Below, piece after piece: positions 1 to 12,191 of a stretch of 64,000 nucleotides of DNA. This DNA comes from Dissophora ornata. Lineage: Eukaryota; Mortierellomycota; Mortierellomycetes; Mortierellales; Mortierellaceae. Position numbers and translations under genes: made by a program. The stretch is taken from positions 1-64,000 of the forward strand of contig MU616611.1 of NCBI GenBank assembly GCA_025201705.1, in the 5' to 3' direction. The notes beneath the pieces were generated by a model that saw nothing but the letters and a program-made list of their open reading frames with translations, was not told the DNA's origin and searched no databases. Position 1 is the first letter of the stretch. Each line of letters begins with the position of its first letter.

Positions 1-841
1 CCCTCATGTCTACGAAATGCTTCCTTGTCTTCCTAAAAAGAATTAAAAAAAAAAAGAAGAGACCAAGATTTTATAGTTCCCTCTTTTTTGCGATTCTCGG
101 CTCTCGGGCATGTGGGGTGTGTGTGGGTAATGATAAATCATAATTTGAGGCGTGAATCGGAGAAGCAAGTCAAATGAGCGCAAAGAAAGAAAAATATATT
201 CAAAGACAGAGGGCCAGGCAGGCCTCTGTGTGGATTGTGTGGATTACGCGGGGAATGTTGTCCAGTTGAAAGCCTTTGCCATTAGAACAAAAAAGATATG
301 AAATTTCATAAGCAGCGGAGATTTGGTGTTTGTTATATTTTATCCTGTATTTTATGCCCATATTTTTATGCCCATATTTTATAATATTGAGCACAGCTTG
401 GGGGGAAAACGGTCCACAGGGGATGTGGGGCATAGGCAAGACCCAAAGGATGACCATTCAACATCAACAATTGTATACGAAGATGGTCAACTATTTATTG
501 CGTATATATATTTTTCCCTTCCCGTTGTTCTTGTCGATCGGTTTGATAGAATGATCGGGAAAAAAGGGCCATTCTTTTGGTTGGCACGAGGTTTTCGAAA
601 AAAAAAAAAATATATAACAAAGATTGAAATATGGTTCGTCAGCAAGCACAAGAGGAATAAATTACACAAGCGGGCGATTGAGCAACCAGGTCTTGAACAC
701 AGAGAGAGGATTGCGAATATTGAGAACACACAATGATTATTGACTGAACATGGTGACAATGGTATTTTAATTACGGTGTATGTATATTGTACTCTAACAA
801 ACAAACAAAAAAGAGACGAGCGCCGCCTGGGCACATAGCGA
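1..841. other. AT-rich stretch without a supported gene
   Basis: No convincing coding region. The sequence is AT-rich with several poly(A)/poly(T) runs, and the open frames present have low-complexity or stop-ridden surroundings. A short tandem duplication of about 15 bases (unit TTTATGCCCATATTT) lies around 352-380. The right end is the 3' flank of the membrane-protein gene that stops at 842. Confidence 0.5.
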
Positions 842-1744
842 TTAATACATGTACTCGTCCTGTTGTTGCTGGTGGATCGTTCGTCCGTACGGCGACGGTG
901 GATGGTTCACTCTTGGGCTACGACCACCCATCGATGGACTCATCGGCGACAAGGGCCTCATCGTGGTGGGTGACAAAGCACCCGAGGTATACGACGGTGC
1001 AGATGTGGCGTGCGAAGCAGGGTAAGGTGACGATGGTGGGGAACCATACATGTGAGGGTGGTTGGACATCTCGTATTCGTCCATCACTTTGCGCTGTTGC
1101 AATTCCACATATTGCTTGCGTTCCGCGACACTACCAGGTCCATACTTCTGTCCGTTCGTATCTGTGAGCTCGTATTCTACCACACCGACCGAACGGTCGC
1201 CGTAATAGGGATGGTTGAGAGCATCACCAGCGCTCTTGTAGCGCGGGTGACCTGTCATGTCCAGATCCTGATCGTCTTCCACATAGACACTTGGGGGCCT
1301 GCGGATCGTGAACGATTTCGCAAGCTTGGCACGGTCGCCACGGTCTTCCTCGATGCCGCTGCCAGCAGCTGCAGTCTGGTTGTGTCTGGGCTGGTTCCTG
1401 GACTGGTGGGAGTTGATGGTGGTGGAGCGGGAGCGGGAACGGTAGCGCTGGAGAAGGAGTCCCAACACGGCGAGGACGATGACACCACCAACGGCAGCGC
1501 CGACAATCGTGGGGAGGTTCGACTTTGAGTCAGTGCCAGAGCCAGTGGTGCCCGAAGTGGTGGGCAGGTTGGTGTAGGCCGTGGTACCTGTGGGCAGGTA
1601 GTAGGTTGCCGAACCATCTGCAGCAGAGGAGGATACAGGAAGCATATAGCTGGTGGTGGAGGTCGCAGCCGCGGATGTGGTGGTGGTGGCAGCGGCGGCG
1701 CTGGAGGTGGCAGTCGTAGCGGCGGCCTTGGTTGTTGTAGCCAT
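842..1744 (-). CDS. Single-pass membrane protein with Ser/Thr-rich ectodomain
   Basis: Uninterrupted 300-residue frame from ATG at 1744 to TAA at 842. Residues 1-78 are almost only Ala, Ser and Thr, as in O-glycosylated fungal cell-surface stalks. Residues 79-98 form one hydrophobic helix with small glycine-rich turns, followed at once by an Arg/Ser-rich stop-transfer stretch. The remaining 200 residues are a polar, Pro/Ser-rich cytoplasmic tail containing several SPP-type motifs and ending in a Gln run. No cleavable signal peptide is visible, so either the single helix acts as signal anchor or an upstream exon is missing. The layout resembles fungal Axl2/Skg6/Mid2-like wall sensors, but I see no diagnostic motif, so a sensor role is only inference. 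Confidence 0.65.
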   Translation of the reverse strand: MATTTKAAATTATSSAAAATTTTSAAATSTTSYMLPVSSSAADGSATYYLPTGTTAYTNLPTTSGTTGSGTDSKSNLPTIVGAAVGGVIVLAVLGLLLQRYRSRSRSTTINSHQSRNQPRHNQTAAAGSGIEEDRGDRAKLAKSFTIRRPPSVYVEDDQDLDMTGHPRYKSAGDALNHPYYGDRSVGVVEYELTDTNGQKYGPGSVAERKQYVELQQRKVMDEYEMSNHPHMYGSPPSSPYPASHATSAPSYTSGALSPTTMRPLSPMSPSMGGRSPRVNHPPSPYGRTIHQQQQDEYMY

Positions 1745-3539
1745 TATAGGTATATGGGGGTAGGTAGGAGGGAGGGAGGGAGGAGAGGGAGGAGAGGAAA
1801 CTCGGGATGGGGGGGATGAGAGAAAGGATGGAAGTGATTAGGGTGATTAGGTGAGGATGAGGATTTCAGGACAGGGGCCACAGTGGAGGAGCGGAGAGGG
1901 ACAGAGAGCGACGGAGAGAGAGGAGAAGGGCGCAATTACTTTAATACACGCTGCAACGCTGCTGACAGCGCATTGTTGGGCTGAGAGTCTAGCGCAGTGG
2001 CTGGACTACTGCCTGCAACAGCTGCAACGCATGTCCGTGGACACCACCAATTAGACCACGAGGACCGAGCCATCGAGGACAATCCTGCTGGCTGTTTGTT
2101 TGGCTGGCAGGCTGGGCTGCGTGTGTTCAGGACATGGTTCTGGCGGTGGTGAGAGCACTTTGCTCGGCTCGAGGGGGACTAGCCAATCAAGGATGCAGGG
2201 TCTTTGTGCCTGTGTAAAAACACCTGCTTCTTCCAGGTGCAACCATCCTACCTCTGTGCCTGTGTAAAAACACCTGTCGTACCCAATTGCCGCGCTTCAC
2301 TGTGCTCACACCAGCGTACACGCCAACACATCAACACATCAACACATGGTTCCTCGTGTTTGACTACAGGCCGAGCGACTGCCCTTTCCTCCGCTGCTTG
2401 TGCCTACCTGGCCGTGAAAAGAACCTGACCATGCCTACCTGGCCGTGAAAAGAACCTGACCACAGACTACTCCCACCCTCGTCGGGTAATCATGATGAGC
2501 GGGGGCTCTAAACTTTCGCTATCCGCAGCCTAAACTGACCAAATGCCAGTGATAGAGTGATATTACTTTTTTTTGGATCTAACGATTCTCCGCACTAGTA
2601 TCTCGCTTCGGACCACCGTTGCGAATGCTAATCCTGATAAGCGGGTGCAATCCCATTCTGGGAATGCATCTCAGGGCCGGCGTCCTTGAGTATGGCACCC
2701 AACGCAACTACTTTGTATCCCCCCTGCCCTCCTTTCTCCCCTGATACGTGGTTCAGACGCTTTCAGTCAGGATCAGAATAAAAAAAATAAAAATAAAAAA
2801 TAGAAAAAAAGCGAAATGCATTTTTGATCGGAGTGCAACTGTTTGGACAGGAACCCTTTAGACCCCTTAACCATCTCACATGATGGGACGCGCATATTTT
2901 TTCGCGTTCAACCCTTTTTTTTTTGATTTTTTGGAAATTTTGAAAAAATCAAATTTGACAGCGAATTAATTTTTGGACGCGTTTTTTTTCGGAGTGAGAA
3001 ATCAAAGACGCGCTCTCTGGAATTCAGGGACAGACAAAGGACAGCCATCAACGACAGGGGAGGAGGAGGAGAGGCGACGTAAATTTCATTTGAACCATAC
3101 TTGGGTTTGATGAACAGAGCAAAGGGCGACGAGACAGGGATCCCCCCCACCCAGTTCACACCGAAACCGCACCCCTCCTTCTTCCCTCTCTCCCTCTCTG
3201 CTTCTTTCGCTCACTGTTCGTTCTTTTCGACGCGGAAAACACTCAGAAAAGTAACAAATTACACGCCCCGATAACGAGAACGGACGTGCATTTACGGCCT
3301 TACTCCTTATCCTTCATTATTTCCAACACTGCTCGCCTCCATGAGCTGCTGAACCCATACCCGTATCCTCCCCTTCCCCCTCCCCCTCCCCCCTCCCTCC
3401 GTTATCTACTATACCATTCCTGATCTGCATCAGGCACCAATACCAACACCACCGCCCCCTCCCCTTGTCACACTCTCAGCCTCCAGTGCTCAGCTTTGAA
3501 CCCAAAGCATCGCTCCTATCGTCGAATCATTCCTCGCAA
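1745..3539. promoter_or_regulatory. Long shared upstream region with short repeats
   Basis: About 1.8 kb between two divergently transcribed genes (membrane protein and homeobox factor), so it must carry both promoters. It holds a perfect 31-base tandem duplication (2401-2462), a 22-base direct repeat (2205-2226 and 2255-2276), three AACACATC-type units near 2323-2347, and a long C/CT-rich tract just before the homeobox start (about 3361-3412), a common 5' UTR feature in fungi. No open frame here is convincing. Confidence 0.5.
2401..2462. repeat. 31-base perfect tandem duplication
   Basis: Two adjacent identical 31-base units, 2401-2431 and 2432-2462, both starting TGCCTACCTGGCCGTG. Its non-coding context suggests recent replication slippage or a duplicated regulatory element. 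Confidence 0.9.
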
Positions 3540-5807
3540 ATGGCCTCTTCACCAACACTGTCCAGTCCACCCCTTCGACCCGACTCTCTCACCGATGAAG
3601 ACGACACCATGGCACAACATGACACAATAAGTCTCCCCATGTCTCCACCCTTATCACAGGAGTCTCACGTGTCCTTCGCAGAGCCAGAGTTTGCATTGGG
3701 ATTGACTCTACAGCAGCAGGACGACCAACATCAACTAGTCCACCCTCTTGACCAGAACTCACCCACAGCGCCCAAAAAGACTCTCAACTGGGTCAACGCC
3801 CTCCCATCCCATTTCGACACATCATCGTCCGGTCACCCACGCAAGAGGAGAAGGAGAACCAACAGGGAAGAGCTCGAGATTCTGGAAGATGCGTTCACAA
3901 AGAACCTTTTGCCGGATGCAGCAACCCGACAAGAGTTGGGTGATCGCCTGGGGATGAGCGTTCGTGCCGTCCAGATTTGGTTCCAGAACAGACGTCAGAC
4001 GCTGCGTAAGAAATCGATATCATCAGGGGGTCATCCTCCGGGATCAGAGGATGATCTTATGTCGAGGTCCGATGATGGAGAGTCCAGGCACTCTCCTTGC
4101 AGGCGTTCTTCTGGAGATTCAACCATGTCATCATCGCCTCAGTTGAACCCAATGAGCAGTGGATTAGCAGGTCATGTCTCCAAGCGTGGCTCTCGGTCCT
4201 GCTCCAACTTGCTTTCCTCGTCGCCACCCTCGCAGCTGGTATCGCAAACGCTACTCCGTGCCGAGACTTGCTCTTCCCTCCCTACAACTATCTCCTCACT
4301 ATCCTCAACCCTCGAAACATCGTCCTTAAGATCCCCCACCCCTCCATACCCATCCGCTGAATCAAAAGTTAAATGTCCTTCTACAAAGGGATCGTTCGTG
4401 GTGACGCCGGATGTGGTTGTGAAAACAGAAGTCGTCGATGCCAGTCCGCGAGAGATCTTGGCGACCGTAACAGAGAGCGTCCAGGACATTGTCGATGTCA
4501 AGACCGCAGACTTGCACCTGTGTATGCTTCTTGAGGAGGCCAAAAGACGATCTGGCCAGCTTGCAACACCAGTCATGGGCCTCTGGTCAGAGACCTCCTC
4601 CAAGCCTGTCTTGAACGCGTCCTTGTCAGGGACCTTTCCTGAGACAACGACCACATTTCCCATGCCTCAAAGGACCATGTCGACACCCTCTATCCGGTCC
4701 CCACCATCAAGCCATCAGCTTTGCCGATCCAACACAAAGTCTGCGAGAAAGCATAGGTCGATGCCAGAGCCGACTACTTCATCATCGACTCATGCATGTT
4801 CGCCGTATTCCAGGACAGCGTCACTCATGGAACAGGTTATCAATCGCCAGCAACAACAACAACAACAACACCACTACCACCACTACCGCCCAGCGCCCAG
4901 CAACTTTAAGCAATCGGCGCTCTCTGCGGGTAAGCATTCCATTGACAACGTCAGCCACAAAGCTCTACGAAATTCGCCCAACACGTCCTCCTCCGGGCTC
5001 TCTGCAACTCAGTTGGCGCGTCGCCTGCAACATGCCGTGAGCACCAACCTGAAGCGAGTGCAATCCGAATCTGTCCTACATGAGCGCCAGCAGAGGGGTG
5101 GTGCTCGATGTGGGCAGCCAGCTATGAGGGCAAGACGCCTCTCTTTCGGAAAGTTCCTGTTCGACTCTGACGACACGGACGAGGAGACCTTTACCTGTGA
5201 CAAAAAGTCGGCTGCAACACCGATACAACGGTCCACCTCGCAACAAGAGTGTCGTCCTATTCAAGAGTTAACGCATCAAGCCCAGAAGCGTAGAGCTGGA
5301 ACTCCCGTTACTCCAACAAGTACACTCGGGCGAGGTCAGTCTGTAGATGGCGACGAGACGGATGAGGAGGACTTTGTGGCACAGAATAAGCGCGCTGGTC
5401 TCAAGCGATTCAATCTCGTACAGAGTTTTGTGTCGTCAACAACACCTCCTCCACATTCTCGGCTACAGCAGCAGCAGCAGCAACAGCACCCCCGCCAGCA
5501 GGACTGGAGTGGAGCGCATTCTCCTCGAAAGAGCCTAAAGTCCTCGCTCTCGACCTTTTCCCTGGTGACGTCTTCGCCCACAAGACAGTACGGCTTTGAA
5601 TTAGAACGGTCAGGGAGTCCAATGACAAACTACCCGATCTTGGAGAAGAATCGTACTTGGTCGGCTGAGCAGCAATCCACGGTGGCGACGAATGGCAATG
5701 GAGTCTCGGCATTGAGTTTGGCAGGGGCTACTGCGGAGACCAAGGACTTGAATATGGATGAGTTGGAATGCGCGAGTGTGTTGGCGGGTTTAGGGTGGGG
5801 CCGATGA
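3540..5807 (+). CDS. Homeobox transcription factor
   Basis: Single open frame giving 755 residues from the first in-frame ATG at 3540 to TGA at 5805-5807. The frame stays open upstream, so an earlier start in a 5' exon cannot be excluded. Residues 100-159 are a complete 60-residue homeodomain: a basic N-terminal arm (RKRRRR), helix 3 with the invariant WFQNRR at 147-152, and a basic tail. The rest looks disordered: Ser/Pro-rich, a Gln run followed by His/Tyr repeats, a second Gln run, and two acidic TDEE motifs that may be activation or phospho-acceptor segments. A short ordered-looking segment, ending ECASVLAGLGWGR, closes the protein. It should bind DNA in the nucleus. The target genes cannot be read from sequence. 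It resembles fungal Yox1/Pho2-type single-homeodomain regulators in layout only. Confidence 0.85.
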   Translation: MASSPTLSSPPLRPDSLTDEDDTMAQHDTISLPMSPPLSQESHVSFAEPEFALGLTLQQQDDQHQLVHPLDQNSPTAPKKTLNWVNALPSHFDTSSSGHPRKRRRRTNREELEILEDAFTKNLLPDAATRQELGDRLGMSVRAVQIWFQNRRQTLRKKSISSGGHPPGSEDDLMSRSDDGESRHSPCRRSSGDSTMSSSPQLNPMSSGLAGHVSKRGSRSCSNLLSSSPPSQLVSQTLLRAETCSSLPTTISSLSSTLETSSLRSPTPPYPSAESKVKCPSTKGSFVVTPDVVVKTEVVDASPREILATVTESVQDIVDVKTADLHLCMLLEEAKRRSGQLATPVMGLWSETSSKPVLNASLSGTFPETTTTFPMPQRTMSTPSIRSPPSSHQLCRSNTKSARKHRSMPEPTTSSSTHACSPYSRTASLMEQVINRQQQQQQQHHYHHYRPAPSNFKQSALSAGKHSIDNVSHKALRNSPNTSSSGLSATQLARRLQHAVSTNLKRVQSESVLHERQQRGGARCGQPAMRARRLSFGKFLFDSDDTDEETFTCDKKSAATPIQRSTSQQECRPIQELTHQAQKRRAGTPVTPTSTLGRGQSVDGDETDEEDFVAQNKRAGLKRFNLVQSFVSSTTPPPHSRLQQQQQQQHPRQQDWSGAHSPRKSLKSSLSTFSLVTSSPTRQYGFELERSGSPMTNYPILEKNRTWSAEQQSTVATNGNGVSALSLAGATAETKDLNMDELECASVLAGLGWGR

Positions 5808-6635
5808 GGATGTTCTGGTCACTGGTCTAGTCATCCTTTGTACATGTCTTTATTTTTTTTTTCTTTCTTTCTTCTGTTCATCACAAAAAACTGTACCATA
5901 TTATCATATTGTCATTATAAAGTACTCGAGTCTTTCAGGGATTAGCCCGGCTGCTCGTACCAGCCACCCCGATGCTTCGACAAAGCGTTCATATCAAGAT
6001 TGGAGGGGTTATATTTTTACCATTCGAGAAGCAGCCGGCAAAAAAAAAAATCACAGAATTGATGTGATACTGCATCTTTGTGGGATAAAAAGGACGAAAG
6101 AAGTTGGATAGAGCGGCCGTCCCCTCAAAGACAAGACTCTGACAGTTCAACAACAATCGTTCTTCTGATCGTAATAAATGACGGTCGGTATTGAGTACTG
6201 TACACACTTCCCCCGCCCTCCGAAAAAAGATAAAATAGGACACGCGACACACGATACACTGTATATCCGACCAAGAACACCTTCTCCACCAGTAATCCCA
6301 CTAAAAAAAAGGTCGAATAAAAGGCATCGAGGTACTTGATTGCACACGCCATCCATCATCCCTCCAGGACCCTGCTTCTTTTTCGACTTGTCACTTCTTA
6401 AGAGAACCATGGAAACCATGTAACAACCCCCTCTCTTTTTTACACAGCAACAAACAACTCAAAAATTCAATCCTATTCCACTTTGCGCTCATCATCACCC
6501 CCATCTCCGACCTGACCGCTACAACGACAAATATCCAACCGCAAAAAAAAAAAAAACGCTCTTAGCCTCCAGCACATTCCTACCCCAGATCCTCACTCCT
6601 ACCCATCAAAAAAAAAGCATCGTTCTGGAAGATTT
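5808..6635. other. Intergenic region between two plus-strand genes
   Basis: Contains the 3' flank of the homeobox gene (T-rich tracts near 5848-5872) and the 5' flank of the next gene, with poly(A) runs near 6543-6556 and 6608-6616 immediately before its ATG. No coding region is supported on either strand. Confidence 0.5.
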
Positions 6636-9600
6636 ATGGAATTCCGTGCTCCGCACGAATCCCAGTTCTTTGGGAAAGTAGGACCTCTTTCCCAGTGGAC
6701 TCCCACATCTGAAAGATTCACACTCCTACTCCAAAGCTTGGGTCTTTTGCCGCAACAGAGGTCACCAGGACAGAGTGAACTGTCGAGACCCAGAAGTTCT
6801 TCCGATCAACTATCGATCGATTATGTACAAGAAATCTCTCCTCCTTCTTACTCCTCCGCTTCCTTTTCATCTGCAAATGCATTTGGGAACGATACTTTGG
6901 GCCTTGGGAATGACGGCCGTAAGAGTGAAGACAGCGGGAATGGCACCACTTCAGTCAATGGGAAACAGTCTATCCCATTCGATGCAGAGCGAGAGGTGCT
7001 GTCAAGGCTTTATGTGCTCACTGCTGCCGGCATGGAACGCAAGTTCTTTATTAAAGTCTTTCCTGATCGAAATCCATTCAAGCACCCTGCGACCGCTCCA
7101 AGAGTCTCCAAAGGAGGATGCGATGAAGATATTCATGAAAATCATCGGGCGCGAGAGACCATCAAGGAGATGGTTCAACAAGCCATAGACAATGAACTTG
7201 GTGCAATGAGTTGGTCTCGTTCTCAATGGTAAAGTGATAGCCATACAAACAGCACGGCTTTCTCCGCGCTCTTTTTTTCTTTTTTTTCTTTTTTTTTTTT
7301 GTTGTGATTTGCGGCAGGTTTATTAATAACACCATCAACGGACGGATAACTTATCAACTATGTAAACCACATAAAATAGCGAGAAACTTCAGGTTCCTGA
7401 ACTTCTAGGCTACGCGCACCATCGACGTGCACCCGATATTGCAATTTGTCTTGACATGTTCGGGATCTTAGGGTTTATCTTGATGGATTTCCCCACCGGC
7501 GGAGTTCTTTATCAGGGACCCGCCAAAGAATGTCGATTGGACGACGAGTCGCATCGTGCTTTGAGCAATTGCATTGCAGAGGTAACAAAGAGAGAGAAAA
7601 AACCACCACCTGCGAAAGAGAAAAAAAAAACTGACTCATTTCAATGAACATTTGAGGCGGACGGGCAACGCTGACTTACTTCTTTGTCAACACCCGTGCT
7701 AAATAAAAATGAAAAAAAAACTTCTGTAGATTCTCTTTGAGATGAGAATGCGGCCTCAGTCAGATGTCTCGGGCTTTACAATCTCTGCAGAAGCAGATGG
7801 ACAACAACAACACACCCATAACCAGTGGCGAAACGTCAGCTCAAGATCCAGATTCGGTAAGTTCTGTTCCAAAATCGCATGCCTCTTTTCAAAGTCTTGA
7901 GAAAATGAATGGTTTCGCTGATCGCTACTTGCCAATTTTTTTTTTTTTTGGAGTTGCTAGATCTTGTCATTGAAGCACTTGACCGAAATTGTTATTCCAA
8001 GACCATTCCTGTGCCAATCTCCACGTCTAGGACCCCTGAACTACCACAAATATACCCTGTCCTACCAGCAATCTCACGTCTCAAGAATTCATCTTCCCAT
8101 CACCGGAGAGGAAAAGTGCGCGACAGAGCCACGTCCGACTCCTCTAAAGGTTACCGAAACTTTCGCAGTCAGGGTTCGGTTCATCTAGGCACAATGTCTG
8201 GCACGTCGTCCACCGGTCACGATAACCCTAGCCCCGGCCCTGAATATGGCCCTAGAGCCCTTACCTATCCCCATGTCGCCTCCAGTGACCCAGCTATTGT
8301 CCATGCACGTGTCCGGAGTGCGAGTCATAGCGGCATGCCTAGTCAGTACGAAAGGGATTCTTCGTCGTCAGTTTCCTCTCTAACCTCAAGCCCAATGGAG
8401 GACCCGCAAATGATGGCCATCTCAGAACTTTTATGCCGCAATAAAGCACAGCGGAAGTTCAAGCCTTTCATGGCCGGGAAAGACAGCGAGGAAGATAGAA
8501 CCGACAAGGAATTCAGCCTTGATGGATATAGTACGGATGATGTGGACACTGAAAACGAGACCCTGAGCGAGCGGCTGCTACAGTCGGCTTCTATGCCAGC
8601 GTCGATATGGGCCACCTCGGATGATGTGGAATCACAAAGATCCCACCATGCCTCAAGAAGTGCCCCGAATTTTTCTGCAAGGGATACTGCGACCGCGACC
8701 ACGGGACGTGTCGGGTTCTATAAGCAACAGGGGTTCATTTCCACACTTACTCCTCCGCGTCAGTCCTCCCTCAGGAGCAGTGTCATGTCGAATCCAACTG
8801 CCTTGTCGCGGCAAAACCGACCAGTCCTAACGAACACCCCTCGCCCACAACTGAAAAGTGCGATACAAGCCTGTGCAAGGGCCATTCGTACTGACACTTG
8901 GACACAGAGTGCAAGGATCGACCATACGAGCTCAAGTGAGCCATGGACCGTCAATAGACACGACCCTGTTATCGCCAGCCGGCGAGCTTCCCTAGAGGGA
9001 CAAGTACGCGCAGAGCAAGAATCGTTCATTAGGAACTCCGAGTCTTGGTTCGACCAAGACGCAACAGTCTATTGTAGTTATCACGCCCATGTGGTATCGG
9101 GCGACGGTGGGGAAATTGTACGGTTGGTCTACTATCCAGGAGCAAGAGCCTCCACTGCCACGACAAGAATATCCTTCGCACCTTTCTCGACCTCTGCCTC
9201 CTCGATGAATTCAAAGGGGATTCTTCAGAAGCTGTCTATTAGGGATACTGGTGGTACTAACGAGCGTCCATTTCACTGGATGACAGAAAACTGCATCTCG
9301 TGGCCCACAGACTTTGTCCGCGCCATCAACCCAAGCGGCGTCCATGATACAGTTGCAGCGTATGAACAAGCACAGCTCATGAATGCTTTGGTGGCGCTAG
9401 GGCGCCTCGATTCCCACCCGAGGTCGAAATGTCGATTTCCCCGAGACTTGTTAGCCCTCCTGCCAAGAGTCCTATGCATCGCCCACGATGAGCTTGTCTT
9501 TATGGGGTCCAAGTTGGATACCATCAAGGCTAGACGGTACTTGAGACCAGATCTACCTCGACCCCGCTCTACTGGCCTATTCTCAGAGATCCAAACCGTT

Positions 9601-11949
9601 TTCACACACAGGAACTTGGAGCCGACATCGTTGGTCATCAATCGTCAGCAAGGAAATGTTGTCTCCATGATCAACTTTCAGCACGCGGGCTTTCTACCGA
9701 GTTACGTGGAAAATATTCAAGAGCCCTTTATTGAAAAAACAAACTCTTCGTTCTGGAATGTCCACCGACCGAAGTCAACGACCGATAGCGGCACAAGCAG
9801 TAAAGAAGAGACAAAGAATCACTCGAAAAAGCGGATATCGTCGTCTTCTTCCAAAGCCTCAACTTCATCTCGGTTCCTCTCATTCCGTGGTAATTTTGCT
9901 CACTCGCAGCAGCCTCCTGATGCGCCGCCTACAGGGCCTTCGATAGTCTTGAGTCCAGGCGCAGCTCCCAAGCTGTCCCAGGAGAGTAGTTCTTTGTCGC
10001 CTTGGTTCACGAGACGCTGTAGTCATCCGACGCCGTATCCCATTATCAACCACTATTTGGCAAGAGGCGCTTCTGGGGCATGCAAGGCCATGGCCTACAC
10101 GGAAACCCCTGCCTCCCACTCGACCCCTGGATCGACAGACACGAGGGCCTTGGGAAACGAGACCAAGGGCGTTTTTGCTGACACTGGGATCCGTCGTGTA
10201 AAGAGCAGTACAAAGACTCGAAAAAGTCTTACAAGGAGTTTGAAGAAACTACTGCGACCAAAGTCGTACCAAGAAAAGGGTATGCGCAGTGGTATTGGTT
10301 GCCTCACTGGTGGGTTCAACTTCAGCACCACCTTTGTTGCGCACAAGAACACCGCCGTACCACCACCTTCTCATAACATTACCACCAACTCTTCGGCGAC
10401 TTCTGTATACAGTCTCTCGCCGTTGGATAATGGTAATGGTGGAGGTCCTAGAGTCGTACCTTTCCTCCCTTCCTTCTTGCATAGTCCGTCAGACACTCAA
10501 GGAGGCACATTAGTGCCGCGGATACCTAAAGTGAATCAGGTTGGATGGTCGCAGTTCATAGAGTCATATCGTCACTTGGAGGATAGCTCCAGTGTTGCAG
10601 GCAAAGGTTCTATCTTTGGCCTTTCTAACGAGCGATTACCGTCTTCACCTAATCCCCGCGGAAGCGTTGGTCAAACAGTAAAGGACTCTCAAATTTTTGA
10701 GCACGGTCAAGAGGCTAAAGCCCTTGCAGCCCTCGTGAGCTTGAGCAAGACCCTTCAGAACCTTGTGGTAGTTCTCGAGTCTGGAGGAGTCGTCCTGACG
10801 CCAGAGCAGCTTCTGAATGCGGTTGCGTTGAAGAAACAGGAATGGGAACGAGAACGCCGGGTGAGGGCTGAAGCGGAGATAAGCCAACTCCAGGTGGCGA
10901 ACCAGTCTACAGTTGCCTCTGAGCAGTCGACCCAACAGTACGACGGCCCACAGACCGCGACGACTGTGGCGACCAATAATAGCAATACTAATAGCAATGC
11001 CATTACCTCCATCGACACTGACAAACAACCTACAACATCACGTCGAGCGACTCGCCAAACCATCTTCAGGACCATGCTTCAAAAGATAACCAAGAAGCCC
11101 TCTCCCAAGCCGGCACAACAGCCGGTTGTTCATTCCTATAGACCAATACGGACCTCGGCTGACAATATCCTCTACTCTGCGCCAGGTCAGCAACGCGACC
11201 CTTTGCCTTCTGAATTGCCCGAACATCTTCTCATGAACTACAACAACATCAACATTGCCGGTGACAACAACAACAACAACAGCAGCAGCAACAATGACAA
11301 CGCCAGCAGCTGCAGCAGCGATGACAGTAACGACAGCAAAAGTACCGATCATCCCAACGATGAGGAGAGTCCCAAAAGTCCTACACCTTCTGCTGCTCTA
11401 CGTCTCACCTCTCCCATCCGTGGTCGCGAAGACACCATTCTCCCTCTTGATCCAGACGCCCGACTCGGCAGCATCACGGCCCCACATTTACCAGCCTACG
11501 GGATTCAACTTAGCAATCCCGATAGAACCAAGAACTTGGCGCAGGTCGAAATGGAGAGGGTCGAAGGCGAGGAACGCGAGTTCTGGAAAGAATTCGAAGG
11601 TCTCTGCGAGAGTCTGGACGACAACATCAACAGCAACAACAACACTTATAACTACGGTAGCAAAAACGCATCCTCTTATTATTCCGGATTCGAAAGTATC
11701 AGAGATGATGTGAAAGGGAAGGCAAAGGCGATGGAAGGTGATAGGCGGAGCAGAGACAGCAGACAGAGTAGGGAGAGTAAAGAGAGGCGCGACAGATTTC
11801 CAGGTGTGGCCTTGTTTCACTTGGAAGACTTCACGTACAACCTGGAGGTGGTGGAGAAGTATGTATCAAAGCTAGAGGCCCAGGCTGCAAAGCACTACAA
11901 GGTCTGGGAAAAGAGACACAAGCCCAGCGATGCTCCAGGATACATCTAG
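6636..11949 (+). CDS. Large protein with degenerate APH/AIM9-like segment
   Basis: I read five exons: 6636-7228, 7318-7361, 7472-7581, 7764-7856 and 7954-11949. All junctions are GT-AG and keep frame, giving 1,611 residues. I do not recognise the whole protein. Residues about 640-880 resemble the C-lobe of fungal aminoglycoside-phosphotransferase (AIM9) proteins. A line like 'WP.DFVRAI' is followed by HRNLEPTS at 832 and INFQHAGFLP at 853, where active members have HxDLHxxN and IDWQxAxxLP. The catalytic Asp, the metal-binding Asn and the DFG-like Asp are therefore all substituted, so if the homology is right this is a pseudokinase. The remainder is largely disordered (Ser-rich, an Asn/Ser run near residues 1385-1395), with charged helical segments and a conserved-looking C-terminal helix. 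The exon chain before 7954 is less certain than the big last exon. Confidence 0.6.
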
Positions 11950-12191
11950 ATTAGTTTTTTTTTAGTCTCTTTATTGAGCGTAGATTACAACTACACGGTA
12001 GAATTAAAAGCAAGGCGTACAATGTTGAAGAGGAAGGCAAGTAAAGTCATTACGAAAGGGTCTCCTGCAGGCACGAACAAGTGTGGTGATAGTTCTTTTT
12101 TTTTTTGTTTTATGTACAATGCACATTAGATGAGTTCCTCAGTGCGTGTGAGTAAAAAAAATGATAGTACAGGTTATAGCTCTTCTCCCCG

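Noticed and set aside
323..736. 137-residue plus-strand frame near the left edge
   Set aside because: No ATG start, passes through poly(A) tracts, and has random composition.
4172..4663. 163-residue antisense ORF inside the homeobox gene
   Set aside because: Complete overlap with the homeobox coding frame and no domain.
11255..11713. Thr/Ala-rich frame in the Asn-rich region of the large gene
   Set aside because: Frame-shifted reading of AAC repeats; the long 1,331-codon frame is the coding one.
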